Part shown: piece by piece, positions 26,701 through 37,735 of the stretch
Layout of the letters: each line of letters starts with the position of its first letter
How positions within the stretch are numbered: the first letter of the stretch is position 1
Assembly (NCBI GenBank): GCA_013368315.1
Contig: JAACJM010000009.1
Span: forward strand, 496,001 to 560,000
From: Tetrapyrgos nigripes
Taxonomy: Eukaryota > Basidiomycota > Agaricomycetes > Agaricales > Campanellaceae
Direction of reading: 5' to 3'
Length of the DNA stretch: 64,000 bases
The notes under the pieces: generated by a model
The model's database searches: none
Told to the model about the DNA's origin: nothing
Seen by the model: only the letters and a program-made list of their open reading frames with translations
Translations under genes and position numbers: made by a program

Positions 26701-27160
26701 GCTTGGGTCAATCATGGACCTCCCTGACCTAGACGAGGGTATCCATCCTCTTTCTGCTGACACCGATGTGTCGGCCGCGTGGTTTGATCACTGGAAAGCA
26801 CCCATCAACTTGGATTTACCTGAATATGACCCCGAGGGGTGCTTCGAACCAGGGCGAGATGATATCCTCGTTTCCTCTGCTCCCGAAGCGTTCCATTCCC
26901 ATTCCTCGATATCTTTGCCATTGTCGCTGGCGAATACTCCTATAGGATCGACTCAGCGTCTCGTGAGGTTCCAGTCAGAAGCCGAAGTATTTGGTCTGGT
27001 CGATGACGAGTTTGCTTTCAGCATGTCACCTACGAAGTCCAAGTCGCCTTTGACGTCGACGTGGGAGTCTTGGGATGGGCAAAAAGAGAAGCGGTCGTCT
27101 GAGATATCTCTATCGGGGGTTTTGGGCGCTCTCAAGAATAATTGGCCTGTGAAGCGATGA
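23749..27160 (+). CDS. TKL-like protein kinase with C-terminal Cdc24-type PH region
   Basis: Exons 23749..23917, 23959..24338, 24396..24551, 24609..24707, 24779..24958, 25020..25094, 25158..25388 and 25451..27160 encode 999 residues. The N-terminal about 230 residues are unrecognised. The kinase domain (about 230-490) shows a glycine-rich loop GGGGFADIWKG, the lysine in IVGIKV, catalytic loop VHGDIRGANILV (HGD instead of HRD, as is common in mushroom TKL kinases), DFGLS, and RWLSPECI for APE. A region near residues 690-810 has GEYSIGAFGSLLLNGLF and YEVFLFERILLCLEE, which resemble the PH domain of Cdc24/Scd1 Rho exchange factors; no DH (exchange) domain is seen. The rest is acidic and low-complexity. 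It is likely a serine/threonine kinase recruited to phosphoinositide or Cdc42-type partners; that role is inference. The first intron (41 nt, GTCAGT donor) was chosen to keep phase. Confidence 0.85.
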
Positions 27161-28091
27161 GGTATGGGTTTGCCCCAAAGTATTAATTTGCATCGTGTTT
27201 TCTTGCATATGAACTTGATGTACCCTACTAGCTCTGTACTGGAAGATTGTTTTCACCTCATGTTTTCATTGTAAATTATGTGTCTGTAGAGTTATGCTGT
27301 TTGGGTCTTGCTTTCGTCAATCGTAATGCTATTTTCGAGTCGCTAAATTCTCACCCTGGCTCCAGCGCGTCTAAGAAAAACCTGCTCCCAGCTCACCCTC
27401 AAACGTCCGATACTGCCGCCCGATGAGTGACTCAGAAAAGTGGTCTTAAATGTCCGTGATTGTCGAGTATTTTGGTGCATACGACTGGACCAGAGTACTA
27501 CTACCAGAGTGTGTCAGAATTTGGTCAGGACTTGTCCAACCTTGCTCCATAACCGGTCAGCCATCTGTATACAGGAAACCATCTACAATACCGGTACTTC
27601 ACTGGACCTGTGATAGAAGGAATCTGGGTACGATAATGTCTTCAACTTTTTGCTCAAGATTCTCCGATGAATCCAATTATCTAACTTATCAACCTCTCAT
27701 TTCTTTCTTAACAAAGCATTTCTTCGGCTTTGAACCAACTCGTTATGTCGTCTGTCACACAACAGACCACGGGCTCAAGATTTCAGGCAGCCGAGACGCA
27801 AGGAATCAACAAGCATGACGCCTTTGGTGGAAGCTGGATAGATGTAGAGGAAATTGGCTGGTTCATCCGGGATATCGATCTGTCGGTGGATTCTGGGAAG
27901 CATGTGCTGGACCACGGATTTCGACGTTGCATTGTGGCATTCGGCTACATTTTGGGTTCTTCATTGTCGACCCTTTGAACCTCCTCAGATGTTCCTCAAT
28001 AAGGGGCACGCTGCTGTCTCATGCTGCAGTATAAAGAGCAACCGTCATCCATAACCCTGTTTTATCTACGGGCTCTACTCCTACCCTCATC
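27161..28091. other. Intergenic; one doubtful short frame
   Basis: An ATG at 27744 opens 78 codons ending at 27978 (MSSVTQQTTGSRF...). No family is recognised, so it is not called as a gene. TATAAA at 28030-28035 is the likely TATA box of the F-box gene. Confidence 0.5.
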
Positions 28092-29983
28092 ATGTCGTCA
28101 ACTCTCATCACTAGTCGCAAACTCCAAAAGGCGATTGCAGCCACTAGGACTGCTCGCCTCGGTCCTTTGGAATGGCAGCGCAAAGTCAAACAACAGAGCA
28201 CTCTCCTCCCTTACGACTACTCCAGCCGCACATGCGACACAAGCCTGATCAACACTCGGCTTCCTACGGAGCTTCTTCTCGAGATTCTTATCCGGCTTCC
28301 CCTAACAGAACTCGTCAAAATCCCCTGCACATGTTCACTGCTGGGAGAACGTCGTTTTGGTCATGCTCCTACTCTCCAGGTACTCCTACGGGTCTGCCAT
28401 AGATGGAGAATGCTCCTCTTGGGTTGTCCAAAGTTTTGGAGTTCTTTCGAGCTTGCTCCAGCGACTGGTCAATACAAGTATCACGTCGAACAAGGCCGAG
28501 AATGGTTGAGCCGGGCAGGCGATTGCCCGCTCAAGGTCGCTCTGTCCAATTCAACATCCAAACGTTATCCGTCAGGCATGTTGGATTTTCTCGATATGGT
28601 CATCCCATTCCACGCACAGCTGCACGAGGTCGACATTTCGCTCGGTTTGGAACTTTTTGAACCGTTTTTCAACATGACCGCAACGTTGAGTAGGCTTGAA
28701 AAGGCGACTCTGAGGATCAGTGCAGCTGCTTTTGACACAACTTTCCGTGATCGCATACGAACTTTCATGAATGCTCCCGCACTGAAGGAATTGGATCTAT
28801 CTGTTCACTTTTCACTTCGTCATCGTGTTCCCATCCTCCGGTACATGGACGTTCCCTACCACCAACTCCATTCCCTTACCCTGCGTAACGTGGGCAATTA
28901 CGATCCAGCCTTCGTTATCCAGATATTAGTCAAGGCTCACAACCTCCAGAAGGCTGTCCTCAGTGTAGGCGTCCATGACTATGGTCCTCTAGAGCTGGAT
29001 ATGCTCCGAGCGAAACTGGCCCATCAGCCTGCTGCCAACTGTCCCAGCCTTGTGCATCTGGTCCTTTTGACAGAAGGGCTCTGTGATGCCAGTCTCGTTC
29101 TCGAGAAGCTCACAGCCCCTGCTTTGGAGACTCTCAGCATCACACATTCCCCAAAAAGTGGACCCCACCCTGGGCTATTTGATATCGTTCTGTTGGATTT
29201 CCAGAAACGTTCCAATGCGCCGTTGAAGGCTCTTCGACTCCGCTTCGTTGACCGTCTTCATACCATCGGCCTCATATCTTCCTTGAAGCTTGTTGGAGAG
29301 ACACTGGAGGAATTGATTGTCCAGTCTTGCAGTGGCTTGGACGTCTGTTCGGTGCTGGAAGCCATGGTCCACCCAAGTTGGATGTCTGAAACTGCTGATG
29401 CTATTCCTTCCTTCCTTGACGGACTACGGTCTGATGCGCTGGTTCCAAATCTCAAGCGATTGGGTATCGCTGCTCAGTTTGACTCTGAAGAACAAGTGGA
29501 TATTATCCTTGATGTTGTAGGAAGTCGAGGGTATCATTACCCTCGTTTCTACGACTCGCGTCGTGATTATGGGCCGGAAGCGCTGGCGCTGCGGGAGTGG
29601 TTGTTAAACCACAAGTTGGAACGGCTCAAGTATGTGGTGACAGAGCCCAGGACGTTAACCCCCAAGGCCAAGAAACGTTTGGCAGAGTTTGCGTCTAGGG
29701 GCTTGAAGGTTGATGCTACGGTTTTGCCTCTTTGGCGTGCGAGAGAGTTATGCATGAGGCTTGAGCTTGAGGGTGAAGACGAGGTACGTCGCTGGCTCAC
29801 TGTATTCCTGTCGATGTCGTTTTCTCATAGACACCTTTCTTTTACAGTATTTTCATGGCATCACCGAGATCCCTGCGCGGATTTTTTGAGGATGAGGTGG
29901 AAGATGCCTCTGGCTGGATGATGGATATTTTGAGGTCATTCTCGCAGTGGCGGTTTTCGAAAATCTCTTCGCAAGATCATTGA
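28092..29983 (+). CDS. F-box protein
   Basis: Two exons, 28092..29783 and 29831..29983, give 614 residues. The second exon was chosen because it continues SLRGFFEDEVEDASGWMMD and reads in phase. The F-box is INTRLPTELLLEILIRLPLT (near residues 55-75), followed by VCHRWRMLLLGCPKFWSS, the usual post-F-box pattern of mushroom F-box proteins. A long leucine-rich, LRR-like region follows (LKELDLSVHF, LHSLTLRNVGNYDP). Such proteins link substrates to Skp1-Cul1 ubiquitin ligases. A TATA box lies about 60 bases upstream. A truncated relative lies at 32724-33130. Target unknown. Confidence 0.9.
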
Positions 29984-30100
29984 GGGATTATGTGTCTTCG
30001 TGTCTTTGACCTACTTGTTTCTTATTTTACCTTGTATACGTGCTCGATAATCGGTTCTGAGTCCATTGTGTTTACTTGTCTTTTTTAGTTGCTGTATGTA

Positions 30101-31716
30101 CTATATTGTACCGGGAAGCTGGCCACCATAGTGTCTTTTGATAATTCCTCTTGACAACAATGTGCTGTTGCCATGATTGTTGTGTCTATGGATAGTGTAG
30201 CATCTTTGCTATAAGATATATGAGTATGGGATTTTTACCAATGAAACTGCTGGCTCAGTGAATATTTTCCTGCGACAAGTCGAAATTTGGCTAAAACTGG
30301 GAAGCTGGCCACGCGTGAGAATATTTGTAAGCAGCCAGTCCGCGTCACCAACGTCGTCCGTTTCTCGCCCTGTATTCGCGTCGCAGTCCCTCATCTACTT
30401 CGCCAGGCACATGTAGCTATACTATAAAGATAAATTGACCTATTTGAAGTGTTTTGGGGTGCTAAAAGGACTTATACTGCTACTCTTTCTTCTCCTTTCC
30501 TTCTTACTCCATACCTGCTACTTTGTACCATACCCACTGTAACTCATGCCTACCACTCCGGAATGACATATCAATAGATGGTATTAGTGCTTGAAACAAC
30601 TACTGAGGCAAACCGCATAGCAAGGTGTGGAAAATAGTCAGTGGTCAGACTCCATTGAGACGGGTGGTAAGTGTAACTTGCAGGACTCCATAAACACTGC
30701 AAAGGCATGTTGGGACCTTTTGGGGTCTTCTTTTATGGCTCTCAAAGCATGCTGCAGTCTTTCATCCTGGCTGAAAGTCAAATCGTTGAGAGTATCAAGG
30801 TCAAGAGTTGATGTAGGTGGTATTGGGACAAAATGGGGTACAAGGAGCTGAAGCGCGAATGTCGATGCTGAGGACACTTTTCAATTGAGAATGCTGTAGA
30901 GCACGAAATCATTGTTTATTACATTATTTTGACATTACAAGTTATGCTAAAGGTCAACAAGAAGATGGTGGTATTTTTGGCCAAAACATCCCAAGCCTGA
31001 CACCGCCTGAGTGAACAGCCTATGAGACAATCCCCATGAATCATGCTCAGGAAGTAAGATTGAAGGTCAAGTTACACACTTGTGAAGCTTTTTGGTCCCT
31101 GAAATCAATCACTTCCACCCTAGACCTTGTTTATTCAGCCCTTACACAGAAGGTGTAGGCGAGGAATGGAGCCTGCTCAAGCATCAGGAAAAAACCTTAA
31201 AAATGAAAAACATGTGACATCGCACCAAGGAAGATGTCAAAATTGAGACTGTAAAGTTACATTGCGTCCCGAGGTCATCTGGAGTCAGCATGCGAGGGAC
31301 AAGGTGGTGTGTTCAGCATCTGAGTAGGTAAGCAATCTTCAAGCAAAGATAGATGTATAGTGCGGGCTATTGCACAAAATAGCAGATAGGGTGATTGCTA
31401 AAGAAGCCCAGATATAAGGGAGCAAAAGGAGTACAAAATGGATGTAAATGACGCAGAGGAGGAGGAGATACGACGCGATAATCCCATTATGGGTGGCTGC
31501 TTACCTAAGGTTTTGCGTCATTCCCTTCATTTCATGTCAAAACTTTGCCGATTTCTCAATGTCGGCTACCTCTCTCTGGATGAGCTTTGGTACGTGAACA
31601 ATGACCACTTAGTTGTCTATTTTCATCCTACAAAACTTATCCAAAGTCTCCTCGTTCTGGAGATATTTACCAAATGGCCAGCTTCCCAGTGTGGCCAGCT
31701 TCCCGGTACAATATAG
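30101..31716. mobile_element. Non-autonomous terminal-inverted-repeat element, 1616 bp
   Basis: The first and last 26 bases (30101-30126 and 31691-31716) are perfect inverted repeats starting CTATATTGTACCGGGAAGC, flanked by TA on both sides, as in Tc1/mariner insertions. The core motif GGGAAGCTGGCCA recurs inside each end (near 30299, and inverted near 31677), which looks like repeated transposase-binding sites. No transposase frame is seen between the ends; the reading frames at 30638-30877 and 31438-31716 show no family. Confidence 0.75.
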
Positions 31717-31859
31717 TACCAGTTTGGTACCAGTACTTTCGTCGGACGCCGGAGATTTAGCGCTTATTTTGGAGGAGAAGGAGTAGACTCGGTCCCATTC
31801 GGTTGGCTGCCTCGCTTAGGTACGGAGTTTGAACCTCAGCGTGTTCAGTGTTCACCAAC

Positions 31860-32283
31860 CGACTGGTATCTTTCGTTGCCGCTTAAGAGCCCAGGCCGTG
31901 GGAGAAAGGACTTAGCTAAATTTCACCTTGAGTCCTGCCTTTGGCCTCAGTAATGGCCTTTCCTCCCTTTAACATTGTGACTTTTGTTACATTTCTGAGT
32001 GTAGGGATTCTTTACATACGGATATATGATGATTGGGAGCTTACCAAGTATTTTTTATGCTGTAACTGAGATAGGGGCTATTTTCACAAATGACCATAAT
32101 TTGTCCTCTGAAGCTCATATCCAGATAGCGTCGAGCCCCCAACACCTGAATAGCCGTTATTTACCTACTTATACTAGTGGGAAGTACTCTTTCTCTATGA
32201 AATGGCTCAGAAAGCAACGAAATTTGGCTAAGTCCTTCCTCCCACGGCCTGGGGTCCTAAGCGACAACGAAAGATACCAGCCG
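31860..32283. repeat. Long inverted repeat, about 65-bp arms
   Basis: 31860-31924 and 32219-32283 are inverted copies with about seven mismatches (both contain GGTATCTTTCGTTG and CCAGGCCGTGGGAG). The 295-base spacer has no recognised gene. It resembles a foldback or MITE-type element; no target duplication was found. Confidence 0.7.
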
Positions 32284-32723
32284 TTCTTGAGAACTACTCC
32301 CGGAGTTTGAAAAGAACGGCTGGGTCCGAGCCTAGAGAAGGAGGAATTTATTGGAATGTATTATTATGTGATCATCATCCCTGTGTAACTAGGATTGGTA
32401 GGACTCCTTACAGAGTAAAACCTTCGAAACTCTGTCCAGGAGCCTGCCTTTAATCCCCGAGCATGATTATATCTGACTATCGCTTTGTTCGCTTTGTTCG
32501 CTTTGTTTCGACTTTCTTGATACGCCCACGGTCTTGGTTAAGAAGCCGATTTCTAAAGCAGAAATAAACAAATTCTTTGAACTCTCCTTTCATCGCGACT
32601 ATGGTACGCTCTCTTTACCGCAATGCCACCCGTTCTCCTCTTCAGAGATGAGGAACTGCAAGAGAGAATGGACGCCACCAGAGTTGCTGGCCTCACACTC
32701 ACAGATGATGGCAGCAGAAGACT

Positions 32724-33130
32724 GAAAAAGGCGCCGCTCTACGCGCAACATCTACACTGGCCCTGATACTAGCTTGATCAACACTCGACTGCCCACAGAG
32801 ATTCTGCTCGAAATCTTCAGCCATCTTCCTTTGGCAAAACTTGTTACAATCCCCTGTACTTTCTCGCGAGAGGGACAACGTCGTTTTGGAAAAGCGCTTA
32901 TCCTCCAAGTGCTTACCCGGGTCTGTCACGAATGGCGGGTTATCCTTTTGGGTTGTCCGCATTTTTGGAGTACTTTGGATCTCGCCCCCGCTACTGGTCA
33001 GTACAAATACCACGTTGAACAGGGCGATTGGTGGTTGACTCTGCTTCCATCAATGCTGCTTCGACATCAATTTGTACATGAGAAACTCAGCGTTGCTTGG
33101 GTACACCGCAAAATAGTGTCTCCAAGGTGA
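32724..33130 (+). pseudogene. F-box gene fragment related to the 28092 gene
   Basis: The frame through INTRLPTEILLEIFSHLPLA, RVCHEWRVILLGCPHFWST and ATGQYKYHVEQGDWW is clearly homologous to the F-box region of the 28092-29983 protein. Similarity stops at about 33040, and the frame ends at 33130 with unrelated residues. There is a stop just upstream of 32726. It is therefore a truncated duplicate with only the F-box and following block. Confidence 0.8.
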
Positions 33131-33682
33131 TCACAGCTACTCCCAGAGAGGGTTGGTAGCAGTAGACTTAGGGCTGTAGTATTTGTCGTTGCCAGTCGTT
33201 GCTGGCCTTGAAATTTTTATTTCTCACCAGTCGTTGCACTAGCTGTTGCGACCGCTGGCACTAAAAAATTTTATTTCTCACTATGGTCGATAAGCAGCCC
33301 AACTTGAATTAGCCGCATAGCCACTTAAGGTTTCTCTTAAGACTTAAAATCCTTAAGGCCTTAGGCTAAGTCGTAAGGAGAACACTGCCAGAAAATAAAG
33401 GGATTGAAACTCCGACCTCGATGACGCGTCTCTAATTTTTTTCAGCATTGCTGTACGCAACTACCACTCGGCTTGCTGAGCAAGATACTTCAACTTATTT
33501 TCTAAGCTTTGTTTTCGTGCTCTGCTGTAGAAACCTCGACATATGACGAACCCCAATCGCTTGATAATCTTCTTGAACTGCTTTGGGGAAAGTCGCGAGT
33601 CACGAAATCCGAATCCAACATCGCGTAATTTGATATCTAGTCTCTTTATATACCTCTTGCACAGATATGTTTAGCATACACC
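33131..33682. other. Intergenic with a solitary hAT-like end
   Basis: 33310-33387 is rich in CTTAAGG/TTAAGAC motifs and ends GGAGAACACTG, the inverse of CAGTGTTC, the same end type as the elements at 53553 and 62506. No matching left end or target duplication was found. A TATATA motif near 33647 is the likely FMO promoter. Confidence 0.5.
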
Positions 33683-35968
33683 ATGTTGTTCTTATCTCTC
33701 GCAGTGCTAGCTGGGGCGACTTCTGGCGCTTTTGCTCAGCAGATTGTTCTCGACAACACTTTCCAAACTCACTTACATCCGAATACCGAGTCTAACAAAT
33801 GGACTGTCTTCAATTCTACCATTAAACGGGTCGCTGTTATTGGTGCTGGTATGTCGTCATGCGTATCTACAATGTCGCAGTTCTGCTGATAGACATTATT
33901 TTCAGGACCGGCTGGTCTGCAAGCAGCAGCCACGCTCGTTGCTCACAATTTCACTGTCCGACTTTTTGATAGGGCTCCAGGTCCAGGAGGCAATTGGCTC
34001 TACTCAGAGCAAGTGCCAGTTCGTGAATCGTATCCGTAAGTCACGTTTAAAAAGACTGCTGCGGTATCCTTACCAATGAATGGAACAGAGACGCACCGTT
34101 GGACAAAGAGCGCTGGTTGCCTGATACACTTCCTGCTACCAGATATTACGAGGACGGAGACGAGGGCTTGACGTTGGATGAGAGATGGCGGGAACACTGG
34201 CAACCACGTTCAATTTGGAACAGTCTACACACAAATTCACCTGCAATAATCACCGAACTTCCAGAGGTGCCGTATCCTCCAGACCACGTATGTGTTTGAG
34301 TTTTGGCTTTATTCATCATCTGACTGACACCAATGTCGCTCAGTCTTGGGTGATTGACGCACACACAATTGGCGCACACGTCCGTGCATATGCTACAATC
34401 CATAGCCTCAACGCCAACGACGAGTCATCTGTACACGCGTATTCAACTCGTGTTGAAAAGCTCTCGAAAGCCTCAGATGGTTCAGTCTGGCAACTGACTG
34501 TCCGTAATCTCAAGCGTCTGGAAGAAAGCAATCGTATCAGGGCTACCTGGTGGACTGAAGAGTTTGATGCCGTGGTCGTCGCCTCAGGGCCTTATGATTC
34601 GCCTCACGTTCCTGAGATTGAAGGCGTCCTTCAGTGGAGTCAATCTAAGGCTCCAAATCCGGCTAAGCATTGCGTGTATCATTCAAGAGTGTATAGGAAT
34701 CCCGAAAGATATACTGGGAAGGTAAGCTGACATTGTTACCCAGATGGAAAGGATTCTAACTCCTTTGCAGACCGTACTGGTTGTTGGTGTTGGGACTTCA
34801 GGATCCGAAATTGCCCGAGATATCGCACCGTTTACGAAGAAGCTATACGCCAGCTCTAAGGTCGGCTCTTTGGACACATTAGACATACTTTTAACCAGCT
34901 GACGTTTGACCTATTGTAGGAGTACGACTGGGACAAACTCCACCCCTTTCAACGTCGCTCTTTCCGGCGGTTCCCAGCCGAAACCGAGTTTATTCCTCAA
35001 ATTTCCTCGTTCCAACCGTTATCTTCGCTCCAGAATGGCATCCAGGACGGTCAGATCATCCTCGTTAATGGGACTGTGTTGTCTGGCATTGACGAGGTGT
35101 GTAAACTAGAGCAATCATCCTTTGAGTACTTGTAAGACTGACATTGTCCTCTATAGATAATCTTGGCCACTGGTTACAGACGTGTTAACCCGTTCCTGCT
35201 GTCTGTTTTGGGAGTGTATGTGAAGTAGATTACTCTGGATAGATGATGCGACTCTGACGCAACTTCGCATATGCATATTTATAGGAAAGACGCAGCAGAA
35301 CTGGCCAAACCGCCTCCGACAGACGTTTTCAACGGAGCGCCGCTGAAGAATGTCCATTGGACCGGGCACTACATCCCTGACCCTACTCTGGCGTTTACCA
35401 CCGGTACTTTCTTTCCGTATATGCCGTGGATACTTGTTTTATATTTCTTTGTCCTTTGCAGTTCGTCCTTGGACAGCCGGGCGCTATCAATCCTACGGCT
35501 GGGCGAAGGTATGGGAAGGGACTGCGCACATTCCCAATGAGGCAGAGCTATGGAAGCAGTACAATTCATCCAGGTGGAATAATTTCCGTGGATTGTTCGG
35601 GACTGGGCCATCAGAAGGTTAATCGAAGTCTTCAGGTCTGCTTGAGGTGCTCACAGTCCCTTTCTATACAGCTATTGTCAGACAATATGTGACCTGGTTA
35701 AACAACGAATCATTGGAACATGGTGGTCGGCTAGTCGAACCCTGGCCACTCGAAAATAGAGAGATATTTGCGTATTATTCGAATCTTGAGTGGGAAAAGG
35801 TACGTTTCAGTCTTCAAGTTTATGGTGATGACAATGCAGTGGTTGACGAACTTCTTTCAGGACTACATCACCAAGCAGAACTTTACGCGATTTGAGAACC
35901 TACCTGCAAGGGAATGGTCAAAGGACAATCTTTGGGATGTGTTGGTCATGGAAGACGAGTTTTGGTAG
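33683..35968 (+). CDS. Secreted flavin-containing monooxygenase-like protein, with in-frame TAA
   Basis: Exons 33683..33848, 33906..34035, 34089..34287, 34344..34721, 34771..34860, 34920..35096, 35157..35215, 35285..35403, then 35462..35799 and 35861..35968. The protein begins with a signal peptide (MLFLSLAVLAGATSGAFA), unusual for FMOs. The FAD site is VAVIGAGPAGLQAA, and the NADPH site is VLVVGVGTSGSEIA after an HSRVYRNPERYTGK block; ILATGYRRVNPF follows. The exon from 35462 is interrupted by TAA at 35620-35622; downstream sequence (LLEVLTVPFYTAIV, EIFAYYSNLEWEK, ending MEDEFW) stays in frame and coherent. The stop sits in a 6-codon stretch, too short for an intron. It is therefore either a recent pseudogene, a C-terminally truncated enzyme, or a sequence error. 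Confidence 0.75.
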
Positions 35969-36367
35969 AGCATCGGTCTGCGGCCAACTTATTTTACCGT
36001 TCATTATGGCCCACGTTATTTTTGTCTTCGGTTTTTGTATATTTAGAGGGTAAACTGGAACGAAAGGGTGCATAAGACAACTTGAAGACAATGTCCAGCA
36101 GCTCATTCTAAGGCTGCATCAAACAGACAGTTAAATATCTCTTTAGCTTCATCAAACTTTCGAGTTTTCTAGACGCGGCGCGACCCGTCCGCCATCCGTT
36201 CGCGTTCAGCAAGTCTGTTCCTTGCAGATGCCGTTTGAACGATCTCGCCTTTGGGAGCTTCTGTCTGCATCGGATACGACATTAAGATGAAGACCACCCA
36301 ACTTGTATTTACCAGAGGTAGTACATAGACTAGAGTTCTCGTAAAATCACAAATTCTGAGCCGGCTA
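35969..36367. other. Intergenic, nothing recognised
   Basis: Short convergent region between the FMO gene and the F-box/LRR relic; no feature seen. Confidence 0.5.
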
Positions 36368-37128
36368 CTATTGTCCTGCTAATAATGCAATCCACCGTGT
36401 GGTCCTTCCGACCTCCAAACCTCCTTCGGATAACGAGCTTAAACGACGCTCAAATTGCTTGTAAACCTGACTATCCTGTTTATTCAGCGTTGAAGCCCCG
36501 ATTGCATAATTGTAAACAACCTCGAAGCGCTTCAGAGGTTTTGCCGTCAATTGCGCGAAAGTAGACCCAGACACAAGAGCATTATCTTCAGAGATCGACG
36601 TGACAACTCTGATCATGATGGAACGGCGAGATTCGACAAGCTCGGCAATTGGGTCTAAAAGGTCTAATTGCTGCATGTAAACCTCCAACCTGAGATGCTC
36701 CAGGTTAGGTAAAACCACCTTGGAACCATCACTACAGGCAGGGTTCTCCACACTAGCCGGCTTCAACGTCAATATCTCACAGAAAGATGGCTGGAGGATC
36801 CCATCCTTAGCTCTCCCATACCACTGCCAACGCCCTACTCAGAATTCTAGCTTTCGCAAGCTTAACATCAGGTGAAACAGATCCAAAAATCCAAAAAGTC
36901 GCCTCCAAGAGGGATTTCGTACAAGAATAGCTCCGTGAGTGAGCGGGAAGATCTTTGTATGAAGGAAATCAGAGTGCCTTTTTGGGGAAGGATGTGCAGG
37001 CTCACTGGCAGGGAAGAGAGCCTTGATAACTCTGAAGCAAACAGAGCATCTACCATGGATTGCGATGAAACCATGACAGTCAAACATTTCTGAGCGTCTG
37101 ACCGCCATGCAGACAGCTTCAGATTCAC
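36368..37128 (-). pseudogene. F-box/LRR-type gene relic
   Basis: On the - strand, frames read SRSLTELFLYEIPLGGDFL (near 36900), then after a frame change LFHLMLSLRKLEF and a stop, and finally the 36772-36368 frame with VVLPNLEHLRLEVYM and IAELVESRRS. The order resembles the C-terminal leucine-rich half of mushroom F-box proteins. Frame breaks and the lack of an F-box indicate a decayed gene; an unusual intron pattern cannot be excluded. Confidence 0.45.
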
Positions 37129-37735
37129 AGATTACGAGTCCGAAATGAAATGAAGGATGAGTCTTATCCCTCACTTTTATTCGTCCGGTTAAAGGAAACA
37201 TTTGGCTTTGTTAGCGCATCGTACTGTGAAACCCACGAGCCGAGTTCATCTCTCTCCGTTTCCAGGAACATCAGCTGGGCTATAGTTCGTCAAATTTGTC
37301 GACGCGATCGTGAAACGCGTCAATGAGTTCGTTACGTCGAGACATCTAGGTGGCGTCCATGGAGGGATGGGTGTTTGAGCGGAGATGCTCGAGGATTTCT
37401 GGTGGTGATTGCAAGGTGCGATAGTCTGGAGCTGTCTCAGACAGGTCTTTGGGATCTTCAGAGTCGGCCAACATGATGTAAAGAGCAGGGAGAAGGGGTG
37501 CAGAGTAAAGTGTATTGCAGCTCCCCAGGTTTTGGAGAAGAGCAGAGCAAAAAGTGGACTGCCGGTTTTGTGCCGGAGACAAACCCATGTGTATTCCTGC
37601 AGGCCAGACAATACACTGGATAGATAACTTTACATAACACGATACAGCGCCTACCTACATACATAGATCTACAACACCGTATATACAACTTCTCTGTAAA
37701 TTTTTTTTCCTGTCGGTACACTTTCGCGTCATGCG
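37129..37735. other. Intergenic, nothing certain
   Basis: A - strand frame at 37588-37346 (about 80 codons) has no recognised family. No repeat seen. Confidence 0.45.

Noticed and set aside
27744..27978. 78-codon open frame before the F-box gene
   Set aside because: No family resemblance, splice signals or conservation evidence; length is within chance expectation.
32476..32512. GCTTTGTTC tandem repeats as a CRISPR or regulatory array
   Set aside because: Only three short contiguous units without spacers in a eukaryotic genome; a simple microsatellite-like run.
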